From: CAYRFQ01 sp964423615
Lineage (GTDB): Bacteria > Planctomycetota > Planctomycetia > Gemmatales > Gemmataceae
Length of the DNA: 64,000 nucleotides
Direction of reading: 5' to 3'
NCBI GenBank assembly: GCA_964423615.1
Contig: CAYRFQ010000010.1
Coordinates: 1-64,000 of the forward strand
In this document: in pieces, positions 9,801 through 19,217 of the stretch
Layout of the letters: each line of letters starts with the position of its first letter
How positions within the stretch are numbered: position 1 is the stretch's first letter
Program-made: the position numbers and the translations under genes
The notes under the pieces: generated by a model
The model's database searches: none
What the model was told of the DNA's origin: nothing
What the model saw: only the letters and a program-made list of their open reading frames with translations

Positions 9801-11843
9801 TTATCCTTTCAAAAGATCGGCAATGGGTCGTTCGTCTTTGGCATCAAGATACAGGCTAAGAGCCTGGGTCAGGGTCGTCATCCCAGAGGGCCGATAACGC
9901 AACGTTTGCCAAAACGCATCAAAGCCTTTGTCGATTTGTTGCTTGTACTGTTCATTCTTGGTCTTGTCCCAAAGTCGAACCAGGTTCCGCAACATCAGAC
10001 TGTTGCCACTCGGAATGGCTCCATCGAATTGATCCTGGCTTCGGGCAAACAGTTTAGCCTTGTCATTCGCCACAAGGTAAAACCCTCCGCGTTTTGCGGC
10101 GTGATGCTTGAGGACCACTTTCGTTAGTTCCCTGGCTTGGGCCAACCACCGCATCTCACCCGTCGTGTCGTGAAGGGTCAGCAAACCGTGGATCAAACCA
10201 GCGTAATCTGACAGATATCCATCTACCCCCGGTTTCGGCTTCTGCCCCGGCGCTGCTCCGTAGCGACGCAACAAACGACCGTTTTTGGTGATTTGTTTAT
10301 CCAAGACGAACTGTGCACAACGCTTGGCCAACTTGGTGTATTCCTCGTTGTCAAAAGTATGGCCTGCCTGGGCCAACCCCGCGATCATCAGACCTGACCA
10401 CTCGGTAAGGGCTATTTTGTTCTTGAATGGCTTCTCTCGTCGACTCCGAATTTCAAACAGTTTGGCCTTGAGGTGGTCCAGTCGTTTCCGAAAGTTGCCT
10501 TCGTTCAGCTTCATCGCCTTGGCCGTCTCAGCCAGCGGTTGCGGCAAATTGAAAATGTAGTACTTCCCTTCGAAATTCGGTTCGCCCTCGATCCCATACA
10601 CTTTCCGAAAGAATTTTCTATCAGCTTCGTTTGGCACCGCCGATCTCAATTCGTTCTCGGTCCAAACGTAGAAGCGTCCTTCTTCCTCCTCGGTTTCTGC
10701 ATCCTGTGACGAATACAAAGCCCCTTCGGACGAAAGCATCTCTCGTTTCAAGTATTCGATCGTTTCTTTGACGACGCGTTTGTAGAGAGGTTTCTGCGTA
10801 AGGCTGTAAGCCTTGGAATAAATCTCGACGAGTTGACCGTTGTCGTAAAGCATCTTCTCGAAATGCGGTACGGTCCAAGTTCGTTCCGTGCTGTACCGGT
10901 GAAACCCTCCTCCGAGTTGGTCGTAAATCCCACCCAGAGCCATTTTATCGAGCGTAAGGGTAAGCATTTTCAGTTGCCCTTTTGCTTCTTTGTCGATGCG
11001 TTTTTTGGCTGCCCGGTTGACTTCGTAGAAAACAAACTCGAGCTGACAAGGCGTTGGAAACTTGGGAGCAGCAAAGTCCGGAGGACTACCAAAACCGCCA
11101 TACTTGGAATCGAACCGGCTCACCAACGAGTCCATACATGCTTTCACACGGGTTCGGTCCAAGGCGCCAAGTCGGACCGCCCTCTCGGATTGTTCCAAAT
11201 TCGATTTTGTGAATTTGGCCAGCAAGTCACCAGTTTTCTCGAGTTTAGCCTTTTCCTCTTTGTTGAGCTTTGCGACTCGCTTCAACAACTCTGTAAAGGG
11301 CTCGGGAGGAATGTACGTTCCTCCACCCAATGGCCTCCCGTCCGGAAGTAAAAACATCGACAAAGGCCAACCACCACCTCGCTCGCTTGAGACTTGGTAG
11401 GCAGTCATGTAGACCTTGTCTATATCCGGGCGCTCTTCCCGGTCCACCTTGATGGAAACAAAGTATTTGTTCAGGAGCTTCGCAATTTTCTCGTTCTCGA
11501 AACATTTTCGTTCCATCACGTGGCACCAATAACACGAGCTATAGCCGATCGAGAGGAAAACGAGCTTTCCCTCTTTCTTTGCCTTGGCGAACGCTTTCTG
11601 ACCCCAAGGATACCAATCGACCGGGTTGTGGGCGTGCATGAGCAGATACGGACTCGTCTCTTTGATGAGCAGGTTTGTGTACTTTGGTTTCTTGCCGTCT
11701 TTTACGCCATCTGCATTGATCAACGCAGGTGGAGAACCGGCAAAAGAACAATCCGTTGGGACGACGGCGGTCAAAAAACAGACTGAAATCAGAGGAACTG
11801 ACAAAGCGCAGATCATAGACCCGTAGGTCGCTTGGGACATCAT
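9801..11843 (-). CDS. Secreted DUF255 protein (thioredoxin-like plus six-hairpin domain, YyaL/SSP411 type)
   Basis: A 680-residue protein with GGAG about seven bases before the ATG. An N-terminal signal-like segment (residues about 8-35) precedes the conserved opening SPYLLMHAHNPVDWYPW. The thioredoxin-like domain carries YSSCYWCHVM, then VKVDREERPDID-type sequence and GGGWPLSMFLLPDG. The C-terminal half (residues about 230-660) is an all-alpha six-hairpin-like domain with GGIYDQLGGGFHRYS and PHFEKMLYDN. The role of the family is not firmly established. Most homologues I know lack a signal peptide, so predicted export here is notable. It is monocistronic. Confidence 0.9.
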   Translation of the reverse strand: MMSQATYGSMICALSVPLISVCFLTAVVPTDCSFAGSPPALINADGVKDGKKPKYTNLLIKETSPYLLMHAHNPVDWYPWGQKAFAKAKKEGKLVFLSIGYSSCYWCHVMERKCFENEKIAKLLNKYFVSIKVDREERPDIDKVYMTAYQVSSERGGGWPLSMFLLPDGRPLGGGTYIPPEPFTELLKRVAKLNKEEKAKLEKTGDLLAKFTKSNLEQSERAVRLGALDRTRVKACMDSLVSRFDSKYGGFGSPPDFAAPKFPTPCQLEFVFYEVNRAAKKRIDKEAKGQLKMLTLTLDKMALGGIYDQLGGGFHRYSTERTWTVPHFEKMLYDNGQLVEIYSKAYSLTQKPLYKRVVKETIEYLKREMLSSEGALYSSQDAETEEEEGRFYVWTENELRSAVPNEADRKFFRKVYGIEGEPNFEGKYYIFNLPQPLAETAKAMKLNEGNFRKRLDHLKAKLFEIRSRREKPFKNKIALTEWSGLMIAGLAQAGHTFDNEEYTKLAKRCAQFVLDKQITKNGRLLRRYGAAPGQKPKPGVDGYLSDYAGLIHGLLTLHDTTGEMRWLAQARELTKVVLKHHAAKRGGFYLVANDKAKLFARSQDQFDGAIPSGNSLMLRNLVRLWDKTKNEQYKQQIDKGFDAFWQTLRYRPSGMTTLTQALSLYLDAKDERPIADLLKG

Positions 11844-12014
11844 GACACACTCCAGAGGCGGATAGAAAAACGTAGTCTACTTAGTTTAGTGTAGGAGGGT
11901 GCGAGAAGGAGTCTCTGCGAAATCGAAGAGGGATTACGGTCAAGATTCGAAATGAAGTGCTCAGAACAGATATCGTCCCTGCCCTGATGGGTGCTCCAGG
12001 ATCAAGTCTTCTTT

Positions 12015-12905
12015 TCAGTTGGTGGTGATTCTAGCGACCGAGAACCGTGGATCGTCTTCCTCGTAGGTAGGATTTAACTCCACGATATTGAAGAAATATT
12101 GCCCGATGAGCGCGTCGGTCTTGTTGCCGCGGATACCTTTGAGAATAGTCCCAACCTGGAGTTTTCGCTCGACATCGACGTACAGTATGACTTCCAGAAT
12201 CCCGTCCTCTTCAGGACGGTCGGACGGAATCTTGCGATAAATGCGATAACATGGGCGATTCCCTACTTCTGCAAGTTTGACCGTTTTGTCGAACTTGGCA
12301 TTTAAGTTTCCTTCTTTGTGTCGCTGACGCCAAGTTCTCAGCACTCGCTTCAGTCCCCACTGGACGCCAAATTTATCAATCGTGTAACGCCCCGACGCCT
12401 TGACCAACTCGCTGTCTACTGCAAGCTGTAACTTGAGTTCGAGCCACGACCATTTATTGTACGTCCGCGTCCACATCATGCTCTTCTTCGTTCTGGGATC
12501 GAGATTTTGGCCCTCAACGTACAACGAACGCCGCGCTCGATAGAATCCTTTCTTCCATTCCAAGAACACACTGAACGGCTTCTCCCGGAAATCGACTTCG
12601 ATCACCTCCTGGGGGTTAGGTTTCGTTCCTTGTCCGTCTACCCACTCCCTCTTAGTGAGGATCGTCTTATAGCCGGTCGTCACCACTTGCGGATAACTCT
12701 TGTAGCATTCTTCAAGAAAACGCATCACCTTATCGTCCTCGGTTAGCATTTTCTGAGCGTCCTTTGACATCTCCTTGGTGTTTACAGACGGCAGAGGAAT
12801 GTCTACAGCTTGTTCTTCGACAGACTTGAGGTCAGAAACGACGAGACGTGGATATAGCAGGGCAAAAAAGGCAAAAAAGATCACGCAAATTAGAGCACGT
12901 GCCAT
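12015..12905 (-). CDS. DUF1571 secreted protein
   Basis: Three consecutive start codons (TTG, ATG, ATG) open the frame. The last ATG (12905) has the best spacing to GAGG, giving 296 residues, and is used here. A signal peptide (ALICVIFFAFFALLYP) is followed by a domain with GYKTILTKREWVDG, KPFSVFLEWKKG and NKWSWLELKLQL, the pattern of DUF1571, a planctomycete-enriched secreted family related in shape to outer-membrane lipoprotein-sorting folds. Function is unknown. Neighbours are transcribed separately. Confidence 0.78.
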   Translation of the reverse strand: MARALICVIFFAFFALLYPRLVVSDLKSVEEQAVDIPLPSVNTKEMSKDAQKMLTEDDKVMRFLEECYKSYPQVVTTGYKTILTKREWVDGQGTKPNPQEVIEVDFREKPFSVFLEWKKGFYRARRSLYVEGQNLDPRTKKSMMWTRTYNKWSWLELKLQLAVDSELVKASGRYTIDKFGVQWGLKRVLRTWRQRHKEGNLNAKFDKTVKLAEVGNRPCYRIYRKIPSDRPEEDGILEVILYVDVERKLQVGTILKGIRGNKTDALIGQYFFNIVELNPTYEEDDPRFSVARITTN

Positions 12906-12908
12906 CAT

Positions 12909-13433
12909 CAAACCTCACATTCTTCCGTCCCCACACTTTGAGAGGGTCACAGAGGGCTCGTTGGTATCGCAGGTGGGGAGTAGAGCCAAATTCTCCCACG
13001 ATTCTGAGAAAATACGCTCCACTCCAAAGTTTCGGGAGTTTACTCGGGAAGCTCAAAGAAATCAAAGCGAAGTTGTATCGAGGGCATTACGAAACAAGAG
13101 TTAATATCTCAAGAATCCGCTAGCCTGGAAAGGAATGACTTTTTTTTCGTATGTCACCTAAAAGCATCATGAAATCAGCAGTCAACCTGATGTGGGCAAG
13201 TTGTTCCGATTTAAGGTGGCATTTCATACTCCACTTGAAGTAGAGTAGCAAAGTCGTGTGGAAAAGGGAATATGTTGAGTTTCGGACGATTGGGTAAATT
13301 CAGTTCGACCATGACACCAAAGTGTGTTTCGATTATTTTGAGAGGTCCAAGTGGATCTCTCACGCCGAACCGACCTTTTTCCGGTTCACTTCACAATCGA
13401 AAATCGGTGAGCCATTTCTAGATCGGAAAACAA
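12909..13433. other. Intergenic, no gene seen
   Basis: About 525 bp between the start of the DUF1571 gene and the stop of the upstream FHA gene. It should contain the DUF1571 promoter. The small frames here lack ribosome-binding sites or protein-like composition. Confidence 0.5.
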
Positions 13434-13844
13434 TCAACGATTGCTGATTCCTTGAAACCTCAATGACGACCCAGAGTCGTTATCTGAGGTCGAGCCAGGG
13501 TCGCTGTCTGAAGACATTATGGAATCTGCCATTGGAGACGGTTCTGAATTTTGGAGTTCGAGAAGTTGGAGAACGAGAGGACCAATTTGGAGTCGGTCGT
13601 TTAACTTCAGAACTTGTTTGAGAGTCACCCGCTCTCCATTGATCAGCGTGCCGTTGGTGCTCCCCAAATCACGGACCAAAATGATCTCAGTAGTTACCAG
13701 AAGCGTGCAATGTTGGCGGCTCACCCATGGTGAATCCAGGCGAAGATGACACTCATCTCCGCGGCCAACCAAATATTCTCCAGGTGGAAACTCGATGCGT
13801 TTCCCACGAGGCCTTCCTTGGACCACAAGCATTGTTGCGAGCAT
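13434..13844 (-). CDS. Small FHA-domain protein
   Basis: A 136-residue protein that is almost entirely one forkhead-associated domain. Key residues are GEYLVGRGDECHLRL, SPWVSRQHCTLL and DLGSTNGTLINGE; the Gly-Arg, Ser-x-x-His and Asn-Gly positions that bind phosphothreonine are all present. A serine/aspartate-rich tail of about 35 residues follows. FHA domains bind phosphothreonine peptides made by Ser/Thr kinases. GAGG lies eight bases upstream of the ATG. It is monocistronic here; the nearest kinase is 30 kb away. Confidence 0.9.
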   Translation of the reverse strand: MLATMLVVQGRPRGKRIEFPPGEYLVGRGDECHLRLDSPWVSRQHCTLLVTTEIILVRDLGSTNGTLINGERVTLKQVLKLNDRLQIGPLVLQLLELQNSEPSPMADSIMSSDSDPGSTSDNDSGSSLRFQGISNR

Positions 13845-14247
13845 ACACCTTACCTCAATCGGGCGCCAGTTCGACGACTAGCCTGCGTCTGCGTCATATT
13901 TCTAGAGACATCCATGTTCATAAACACTGATTATGAATGGAAATCCCACTTACGACAAGGAGTAAGCTTCAGTTTTTGGGAAATTGTAGAACCGACAGAA
14001 GATAATGAAACATGATAATTCTTTCTGAATCGATTTTGATAAATCAGTAATTTAAGAAGAAAATTCTGTTCAATCATCCGCAAAGATACAGAAAATTCCG
14101 ATTGTGTTGGTTTCCAGGGGAGAAACTTTTGTTCCCGAAGTTGCAGCTGATCAGCTGCGTGCCTTACAATAAATAGGGGTTGTCAACTTGAGTCTGGTTA
14201 TTCCAGGTTAACAACATCGGCAGTGCAGGTTGTTTGAGGAATCACAG
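13845..14247. other. Divergent intergenic region with regulatory signals
   Basis: This 403-bp gap separates the FHA gene from the UVR-motif gene and holds a perfect 16-bp palindrome and a promoter-like sequence close to the UVR gene. The rest is AT-rich with no gene. Confidence 0.5.
14141..14170 (+). promoter_or_regulatory. Putative promoter overlapped by a perfect 16-bp palindrome
   Basis: TTGCAG (14141-14146) and TACAAT (14165-14170) lie 18 bp apart and resemble sigma-70 -35 and -10 elements. The perfect palindrome GCAGCTGATCAGCTGC (14143-14158) overlaps the -35 box and spacer, where a repressor dimer would block RNA polymerase. The UVR-motif gene starts 77 bp after the -10 element. Both calls are by eye. 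Confidence 0.4.
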
Positions 14248-14982
14248 GTGAAACAGGACATAGACAAGGTTTTGCGAAATTGGGACTACCGTCCAGGCAA
14301 TGTCCAAACTCGGATGGTGGAAGGAAGCGATGGTCGACAAGTCATCCAACTCCGTCTCGATCTCGGGTTGCTTCAGATGGAGAAACTCGGACGCCCAGAC
14401 GGAACACGCCCACAAGGATTTGGAACCTACCTCGAATGCCTCAAAAACCGTGCTCGGCAGTGCGAACACACTGGTCGGGAATTTGAGCTATCGGAAGAGA
14501 ATGCCGAGGAGTGTGATCGTGAACTGATTCAGTTCTACCATCGCCGCATATGCTGGTTGGCGCTGGAGAATTTCGCTCGAGCCGTGGCTGACGCCGACCA
14601 CACTCTCGCTTTGATGGATTTCATCCGAGACCATTCCGAGGATGACGACTACATTCAAAGCCGAGAACAGTACCGAGGGTTCGTGCTCTTCCAACGGACA
14701 CAGGCATCCGCAGCACTCCATCTCGAAAGAGAGGATCCAGAAGGAGCCATCGACGAGATTCGAAATGGGATCGAGGTCTTGGAGGAGTTACACGGACCAC
14801 TTGAGTACGAAGAAGATGGCATCTCGGCACCCATGACTGTCCATCTGCAGGGAATGGAATTGGCAATTCGTGAAAAGCACAAGATTGGAGAAACTCTCCA
14901 AGAACAACTCGCTAAAGCTGTCGCCAATGAACAATATGAGAAAGCCGCCGAGTTGCGAGATGCCCTGCGGCGTAAGCCGTAG
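14248..14982 (+). CDS. UvrB/UvrC-motif protein
   Basis: Starting at GTG 14248 (GAGG upstream) gives 244 residues. The N-terminal half, with DIDKVLRNWDYRPGNVQ and RLDLGLLQMEKLGRPDGTRP, matches a conserved planctomycete protein I recognise only as 'UVR-domain'. The middle is helical. The last 30 residues (LAKAVANEQYEKAAELRD) form the UVR helical hairpin, which in UvrB, UvrC, McsA and ClpC mediates protein contacts. There are no nuclease or zinc motifs, so a direct repair role is not shown. The palindrome-overlapped promoter upstream suggests dedicated regulation. Confidence 0.78.
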   Translation: MKQDIDKVLRNWDYRPGNVQTRMVEGSDGRQVIQLRLDLGLLQMEKLGRPDGTRPQGFGTYLECLKNRARQCEHTGREFELSEENAEECDRELIQFYHRRICWLALENFARAVADADHTLALMDFIRDHSEDDDYIQSREQYRGFVLFQRTQASAALHLEREDPEGAIDEIRNGIEVLEELHGPLEYEEDGISAPMTVHLQGMELAIREKHKIGETLQEQLAKAVANEQYEKAAELRDALRRKP

Positions 14983-15510
14983 AGAATTGACAAAACATCA
15001 GGACAATTTGGTCGACAACTGGCGTTGATTTAGCCGCTGATGGTTTGACACTCTCTCGCCCACCTACTTCACATCCGCGAGACTGGGAACATTTCTAGTT
15101 TCTGGTCGGCCCTATGAAAGCAGAAATTGAACAATTCTTAGATTTCTTACGATCTTGACCCCATCTTGGGGCGTATTACAATAACGCAACACATGAGCAG
15201 GAGCCTGACCCGATAGGATCGAGGTGATCGGAGTAGTTCATCGCTGGTACTTCGTGTTTCAAGCAGTGAGACAACAAGTTCACCTCGAACCGAAGTGACA
15301 CCAAAGAACTGTTTTTCTTGCGTCGGTGGCTGGCGGATCAGGTTGATTTGGAAAATCTGGTCCTTTTCAACGAATTAACAGACGAACCTCTAGAAGTGCA
15401 TAACGGTTCAAACGAACCTCGCTCGATACCTCCGTTTGCTTTCATAGTTGTGCCGAGAAAACTAAGGCCGACATAATCCCAACACATCTGTCCGACATCG
15501 AGATACAATC
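14983..15510. other. Intergenic, no gene seen
   Basis: 528 bp between two plus-strand genes. A small hairpin, CCCC-ATCTT-GGGG, lies near 15160-15172 but has no U-tract. TTGACA at 14987 has no matching -10 element at normal spacing. The promoter for the next gene should lie here. Confidence 0.5.
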
Positions 15511-17103
15511 ATGTCACAACCACCGCCATCGAATTCCGCTGATCCAACTATCGAAAAGCCACAGACTCCAACTTCTTCGGAGAGTAATCAACCAATCACT
15601 GACTCTCCTAAGGCTGGAATCTCAAACAGCCCGAATTCCAACTCATCTTCAGCCATCCAAACAGATTCGCCAACCCCCACCTCTACCTATTCCTTTTCGG
15701 AACGTCCGCGTCCGCAATCGGCCACCTTCCAACGAGTAGTCCTTCCCACTGCGGCAATCATCATCGCTATCGGATTTATCTCATTCATCATCCAGTACAT
15801 GCCGAATTGGCGAACGGCATCTCCGAAAAAAAACAAGCCAAACACCAAGGCACCAATCGTCTTTGAAGAACAAAACGGAGCGTACATTTTCGCTATCTGG
15901 GGACCAACGGAAGACGATAGAAAATACATCCTGGAATGCGAAAAGGGAGAGACTTACGCTTACGAATTCATGTTCCACAACACAAGCGATAAAGACGTCG
16001 AGTTCGGAGTCGACAACATGCTATGTGGTTGTTCGGGGCTCAAACTCAGTGTCGTTCCCAAGGATCAAGCGGTTGCCTATTTCCGGGAACGTCAAAATAA
16101 CGCCGCGTGGGTGAGCTTACCACAGGATTCGTTCGAATGGACCGAACTCAAGAAGGATTGGAAAAAGGGAGTCGTGGTTCCAGCGGGAATGTCGGGGCTA
16201 GTTCGTCTTCACTGGGACGCCCGAGGGGACATTGGCTCGAATCCCAAGCTCCGTGCCGATGTTTGGGCTCGTTTCCACAACGACAGCGACTTATCCCGTT
16301 TTAGAATGGGTCTAATCGCCAAGGCAGAAATCGTTGACCCTGTCCGCTTTTATCCCTCTCAGATCAAACTTGGGTTCATCACGTCTAACGAGACACTCAC
16401 CAAAAAAGTGTACTGCTTGACTTCCACGCGTGACTCTTTGGATGTCAAAATCGATAAAGAGAAGGCCGGCTTGGACCCGTGCATTGAATGCAAGATCACC
16501 CCCATTGACCCTGAGCAGTTCCCCAAACTCTCTAAAACGATAACCGGGGTAGAATGGAAAACAAAAATTCGTGCGGCCTACCAAATCGAATTGATGGTGG
16601 CTGAAACCAAAACACGGAAATTACCCAGTGGCAAAATGACCACTGATCAACTCACTATGGGTCGCGTACATAAGAAATTGCCCTTGATGGTCCGCGCTGG
16701 AGGTGTTGTAGAAAATAGCACGATCCCATTCTTAAATGGATGGGTCGATTCGGAAATCCAGATTCAAACGCCAGAATCTCAGAGCGGCTCAAAAGTGACT
16801 CAACAATCCATAAATCTTGGCAGCTACTCCTCAGTTATGCCGATTACTAAGAAATACAAACTCTTTGCAGATCCAGAAGTGACGCTGAAACTTCTCCGAA
16901 CGGAAGCCAGTTTCGTGACTTCCGAACTCGGAGATCCCATTGTAAAAGAGCAATCGAAATTTTGGTGGCTGACGATCCAAACACAGAAAAACAGCCCCAC
17001 TGGAGCCTTGCGCAACACCGCTGCTATTGTGCTACGACGGGAACATCCGTCCCGGCCAGCCAGGGACATTCGAATTCCTATTTCAGGAACTGTACTGGAA
17101 TAG
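15511..17103 (+). CDS. Membrane-anchored Ig-like (DUF1573-like) protein of unknown function
   Basis: A 530-residue protein. It has a Ser/Pro/Thr-rich cytoplasmic tail (1-70), one membrane helix (about 71-93, VVLPTAAIIIAIGFISFII), then an extracytoplasmic region. Within it, EFMFHNTSDKDVEFG followed by MLCGCSGLKLSV resembles DUF1573-type Ig-like domains, which carry a conserved Cys-x-Cys. A second Ig-like module lies near residues 270-390. I do not recognise the full-length family. It precedes the multiheme cytochrome gene by 326 bp on the same strand, and both proteins carry a CGC motif, so a shared redox or envelope role is possible. Confidence 0.6.
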   Translation: MSQPPPSNSADPTIEKPQTPTSSESNQPITDSPKAGISNSPNSNSSSAIQTDSPTPTSTYSFSERPRPQSATFQRVVLPTAAIIIAIGFISFIIQYMPNWRTASPKKNKPNTKAPIVFEEQNGAYIFAIWGPTEDDRKYILECEKGETYAYEFMFHNTSDKDVEFGVDNMLCGCSGLKLSVVPKDQAVAYFRERQNNAAWVSLPQDSFEWTELKKDWKKGVVVPAGMSGLVRLHWDARGDIGSNPKLRADVWARFHNDSDLSRFRMGLIAKAEIVDPVRFYPSQIKLGFITSNETLTKKVYCLTSTRDSLDVKIDKEKAGLDPCIECKITPIDPEQFPKLSKTITGVEWKTKIRAAYQIELMVAETKTRKLPSGKMTTDQLTMGRVHKKLPLMVRAGGVVENSTIPFLNGWVDSEIQIQTPESQSGSKVTQQSINLGSYSSVMPITKKYKLFADPEVTLKLLRTEASFVTSELGDPIVKEQSKFWWLTIQTQKNSPTGALRNTAAIVLRREHPSRPARDIRIPISGTVLE

Positions 17104-17429
17104 GTAAGGTAGCGCCAGTGGACGAAAAGGAATTTTGTCCCGACGGTCGCGCTAAGCTCACAAGAGTGAGCCAATTGTTCACAAGCCGTCGAGTAAGTGC
17201 GTTGCTGGATCTTTTGGTAGTTTCCAAAGTTAAAGATTCGGAGGGCAGGTGAAGAATATCTCCGTTCTTTCTCGGAACAAGTCTCACCCTTGTCCTTTCG
17301 ACAAGCTCCAACATCCAGAACAGCCTTTTTCCAAATGAAACCCTGGAACCTCGCGAACCCATGAATTGCAGGCAAATAGACTGTCGCAGTCTTGGGGGAC
17401 CCAAGCCACTAACGAACTCGGAGTACGCA
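17104..17429. other. Intergenic, no gene seen
   Basis: 326 bp between the Ig-like protein and the cytochrome, including a possible in-frame upstream extension of the cytochrome gene (17361-17429) that lacks a ribosome-binding site. Nothing else is supported. Confidence 0.5.
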
Positions 17430-19217
17430 ATGGAACATGATGTTCACGTCTCCCATGACCGGCCCCAAACGACCATGAATGACCAGATTGGTCCAAGTTG
17501 TTCGCCAAGATCTGATCTCGGAGAACGTACCCTAGTACCGCACCCCTTTGGACACCGTAACAATGTGCGGGAAAATTGGACACGCGTCCTCGTTGGCGTG
17601 GTCGTCTGTTTTCTCTCGGTCGGATTCCTCTGGGTGCTTCGCCTTGCACCAGTCAATGTACCTGGTCAACCAGCTCCGACACCCGATGTGCTGAGCCCTG
17701 AGCCTTTCGCCGGTTGGGACACGCCGAAAATGGCCATCGTGCTATCTGGTCAAAACTACGGTTACATCATGCCGTGCGGATGTTCTCAACCACAATACGG
17801 CGGCCTGGCTCGACGTTACAACTTCGTTGAGTCGCTGAAGAAAAAGGGCTGGCCTGTCGTAGCATTCGACTTGGGTGATGTTCCTGGCAAACGCAGCTCT
17901 CCCCAGCGTAAACTCAAGTATGAATATGCCATGAAGGCTCTGTCTGTCATCGGCTATCGAGCCGTCACGATCGGCAAACTCGAGAGCGATATCGATTCGC
18001 TCCTCGAATATACTTTAAATCACCAGGAACCACCCGTCGTTGTAGCGAACTTCGCTCCTGATTCGGACATCGACCAGCTTAACCTTACAAAGCCGTGGAA
18101 GCTCGTCGAAGGAGAAAAGCATCCACCGATTGCGGTGATGGGCATGATTGGCGCAGACACTCAACAAAGGATTAACAACCCTTTGTTCCAATTCTTCGAC
18201 AAAGGAGAAAGACCAAACGCGACTATCATTCGCCAAACTCTTATGTCCATGGGCCGAAAGACAGCAGGAAAGGCTCCCGTTACAATCTTGCTATATCAGG
18301 GAGATTTCACCGGAGCCAAGGCCTGCGCTCAGTTTTGTGCTCAGGAACGTCTACGAAATCCGAAATTCCCCCGCCTTGATGTCATACTTTGTAATTCCGA
18401 TAAACACACCGCTGAACCTCCTGAAACTCCTCTCCGCGTGGAAGGAACCCCAACGCAGATCATACGCGCAGGCCACAAAGGTAAATACGTTGGCGTTCTC
18501 GGTGTCTTTGCTCATCCACGAAAGGCTCGTCATTACACGTTTCGCTACCAACTGGCTCTATTGAGCCCAAAATACCAACCGACTAAGGAAGATGTGGTCC
18601 GGAACAAAGTAGTTGATGTATTTTCCGAATACGCGAAGATCGTGAAGGAACGCAATCTAATCGTTAAATGGCCTAGTTCGCGACATTCGACACAGGTAGC
18701 CTTGGAACCAAAGCTCAAACCATCCTTCGTCGGGTCGAAACGCTGCCGAGGATGCCATCGCCCGGCCTACAAGATTTGGAAAGACTCTGCTCATTATCAC
18801 GCGTTCGATACACTTGTCGATCTTAACGACAAACCCCACGAATACCCTCCACACCGCGAGCACGACGCCGAATGCGTGAAGTGCCATGTAGTTGGATTCG
18901 AGCACACCACGGGGTATCGAGACATGCTCACCGCTGGAGAAAAAATGAAATTCCGGCTCGAAGCCCTCAAAGGGGTTGGATGCGAAAGTTGCCACGGGCC
19001 GTGCAGTATGCACGTGGAGGATCCGCAGAACAAAGCATTTCATCCACTCATCAACCCGTGGAAGGCACAACCTGGAATGTCTCCGGAAGCCGAACGAAAA
19101 CGAAAACTGAAAATCGACGTCTTTTGCCAAAACTGTCACGACCAAGAAAATGACGTCAACTGGAAGTTCGAAAAACGCTGGCCGAAGATCATCCACATGA
19201 CGCCTAAAGACGAGTAG
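17430..19217 (+). CDS. Tetraheme c-type cytochrome fused to a 5'-nucleotidase-like domain
   Basis: Starting at ATG 17430 (GGAG six bases upstream) gives 595 residues. One membrane helix (about residues 55-75) anchors the protein outside the cytoplasm. Residues 90-400 resemble a metallophosphatase/5'-nucleotidase fold, with a PCGCSQPQYGGLARR segment and VVAFDLGD, but the usual metal-ligand motifs are not obvious. The C-terminal 170 residues carry four heme-binding CxxCH motifs: CRGCH (about 439), CVKCH (482), CESCH (518) and CQNCH (566), as in cytochrome c554-type proteins. The inferred role is periplasmic electron transfer. A strong terminator lies 110 bp downstream. Confidence 0.85.
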   Translation: MEHDVHVSHDRPQTTMNDQIGPSCSPRSDLGERTLVPHPFGHRNNVRENWTRVLVGVVVCFLSVGFLWVLRLAPVNVPGQPAPTPDVLSPEPFAGWDTPKMAIVLSGQNYGYIMPCGCSQPQYGGLARRYNFVESLKKKGWPVVAFDLGDVPGKRSSPQRKLKYEYAMKALSVIGYRAVTIGKLESDIDSLLEYTLNHQEPPVVVANFAPDSDIDQLNLTKPWKLVEGEKHPPIAVMGMIGADTQQRINNPLFQFFDKGERPNATIIRQTLMSMGRKTAGKAPVTILLYQGDFTGAKACAQFCAQERLRNPKFPRLDVILCNSDKHTAEPPETPLRVEGTPTQIIRAGHKGKYVGVLGVFAHPRKARHYTFRYQLALLSPKYQPTKEDVVRNKVVDVFSEYAKIVKERNLIVKWPSSRHSTQVALEPKLKPSFVGSKRCRGCHRPAYKIWKDSAHYHAFDTLVDLNDKPHEYPPHREHDAECVKCHVVGFEHTTGYRDMLTAGEKMKFRLEALKGVGCESCHGPCSMHVEDPQNKAFHPLINPWKAQPGMSPEAERKRKLKIDVFCQNCHDQENDVNWKFEKRWPKIIHMTPKDE

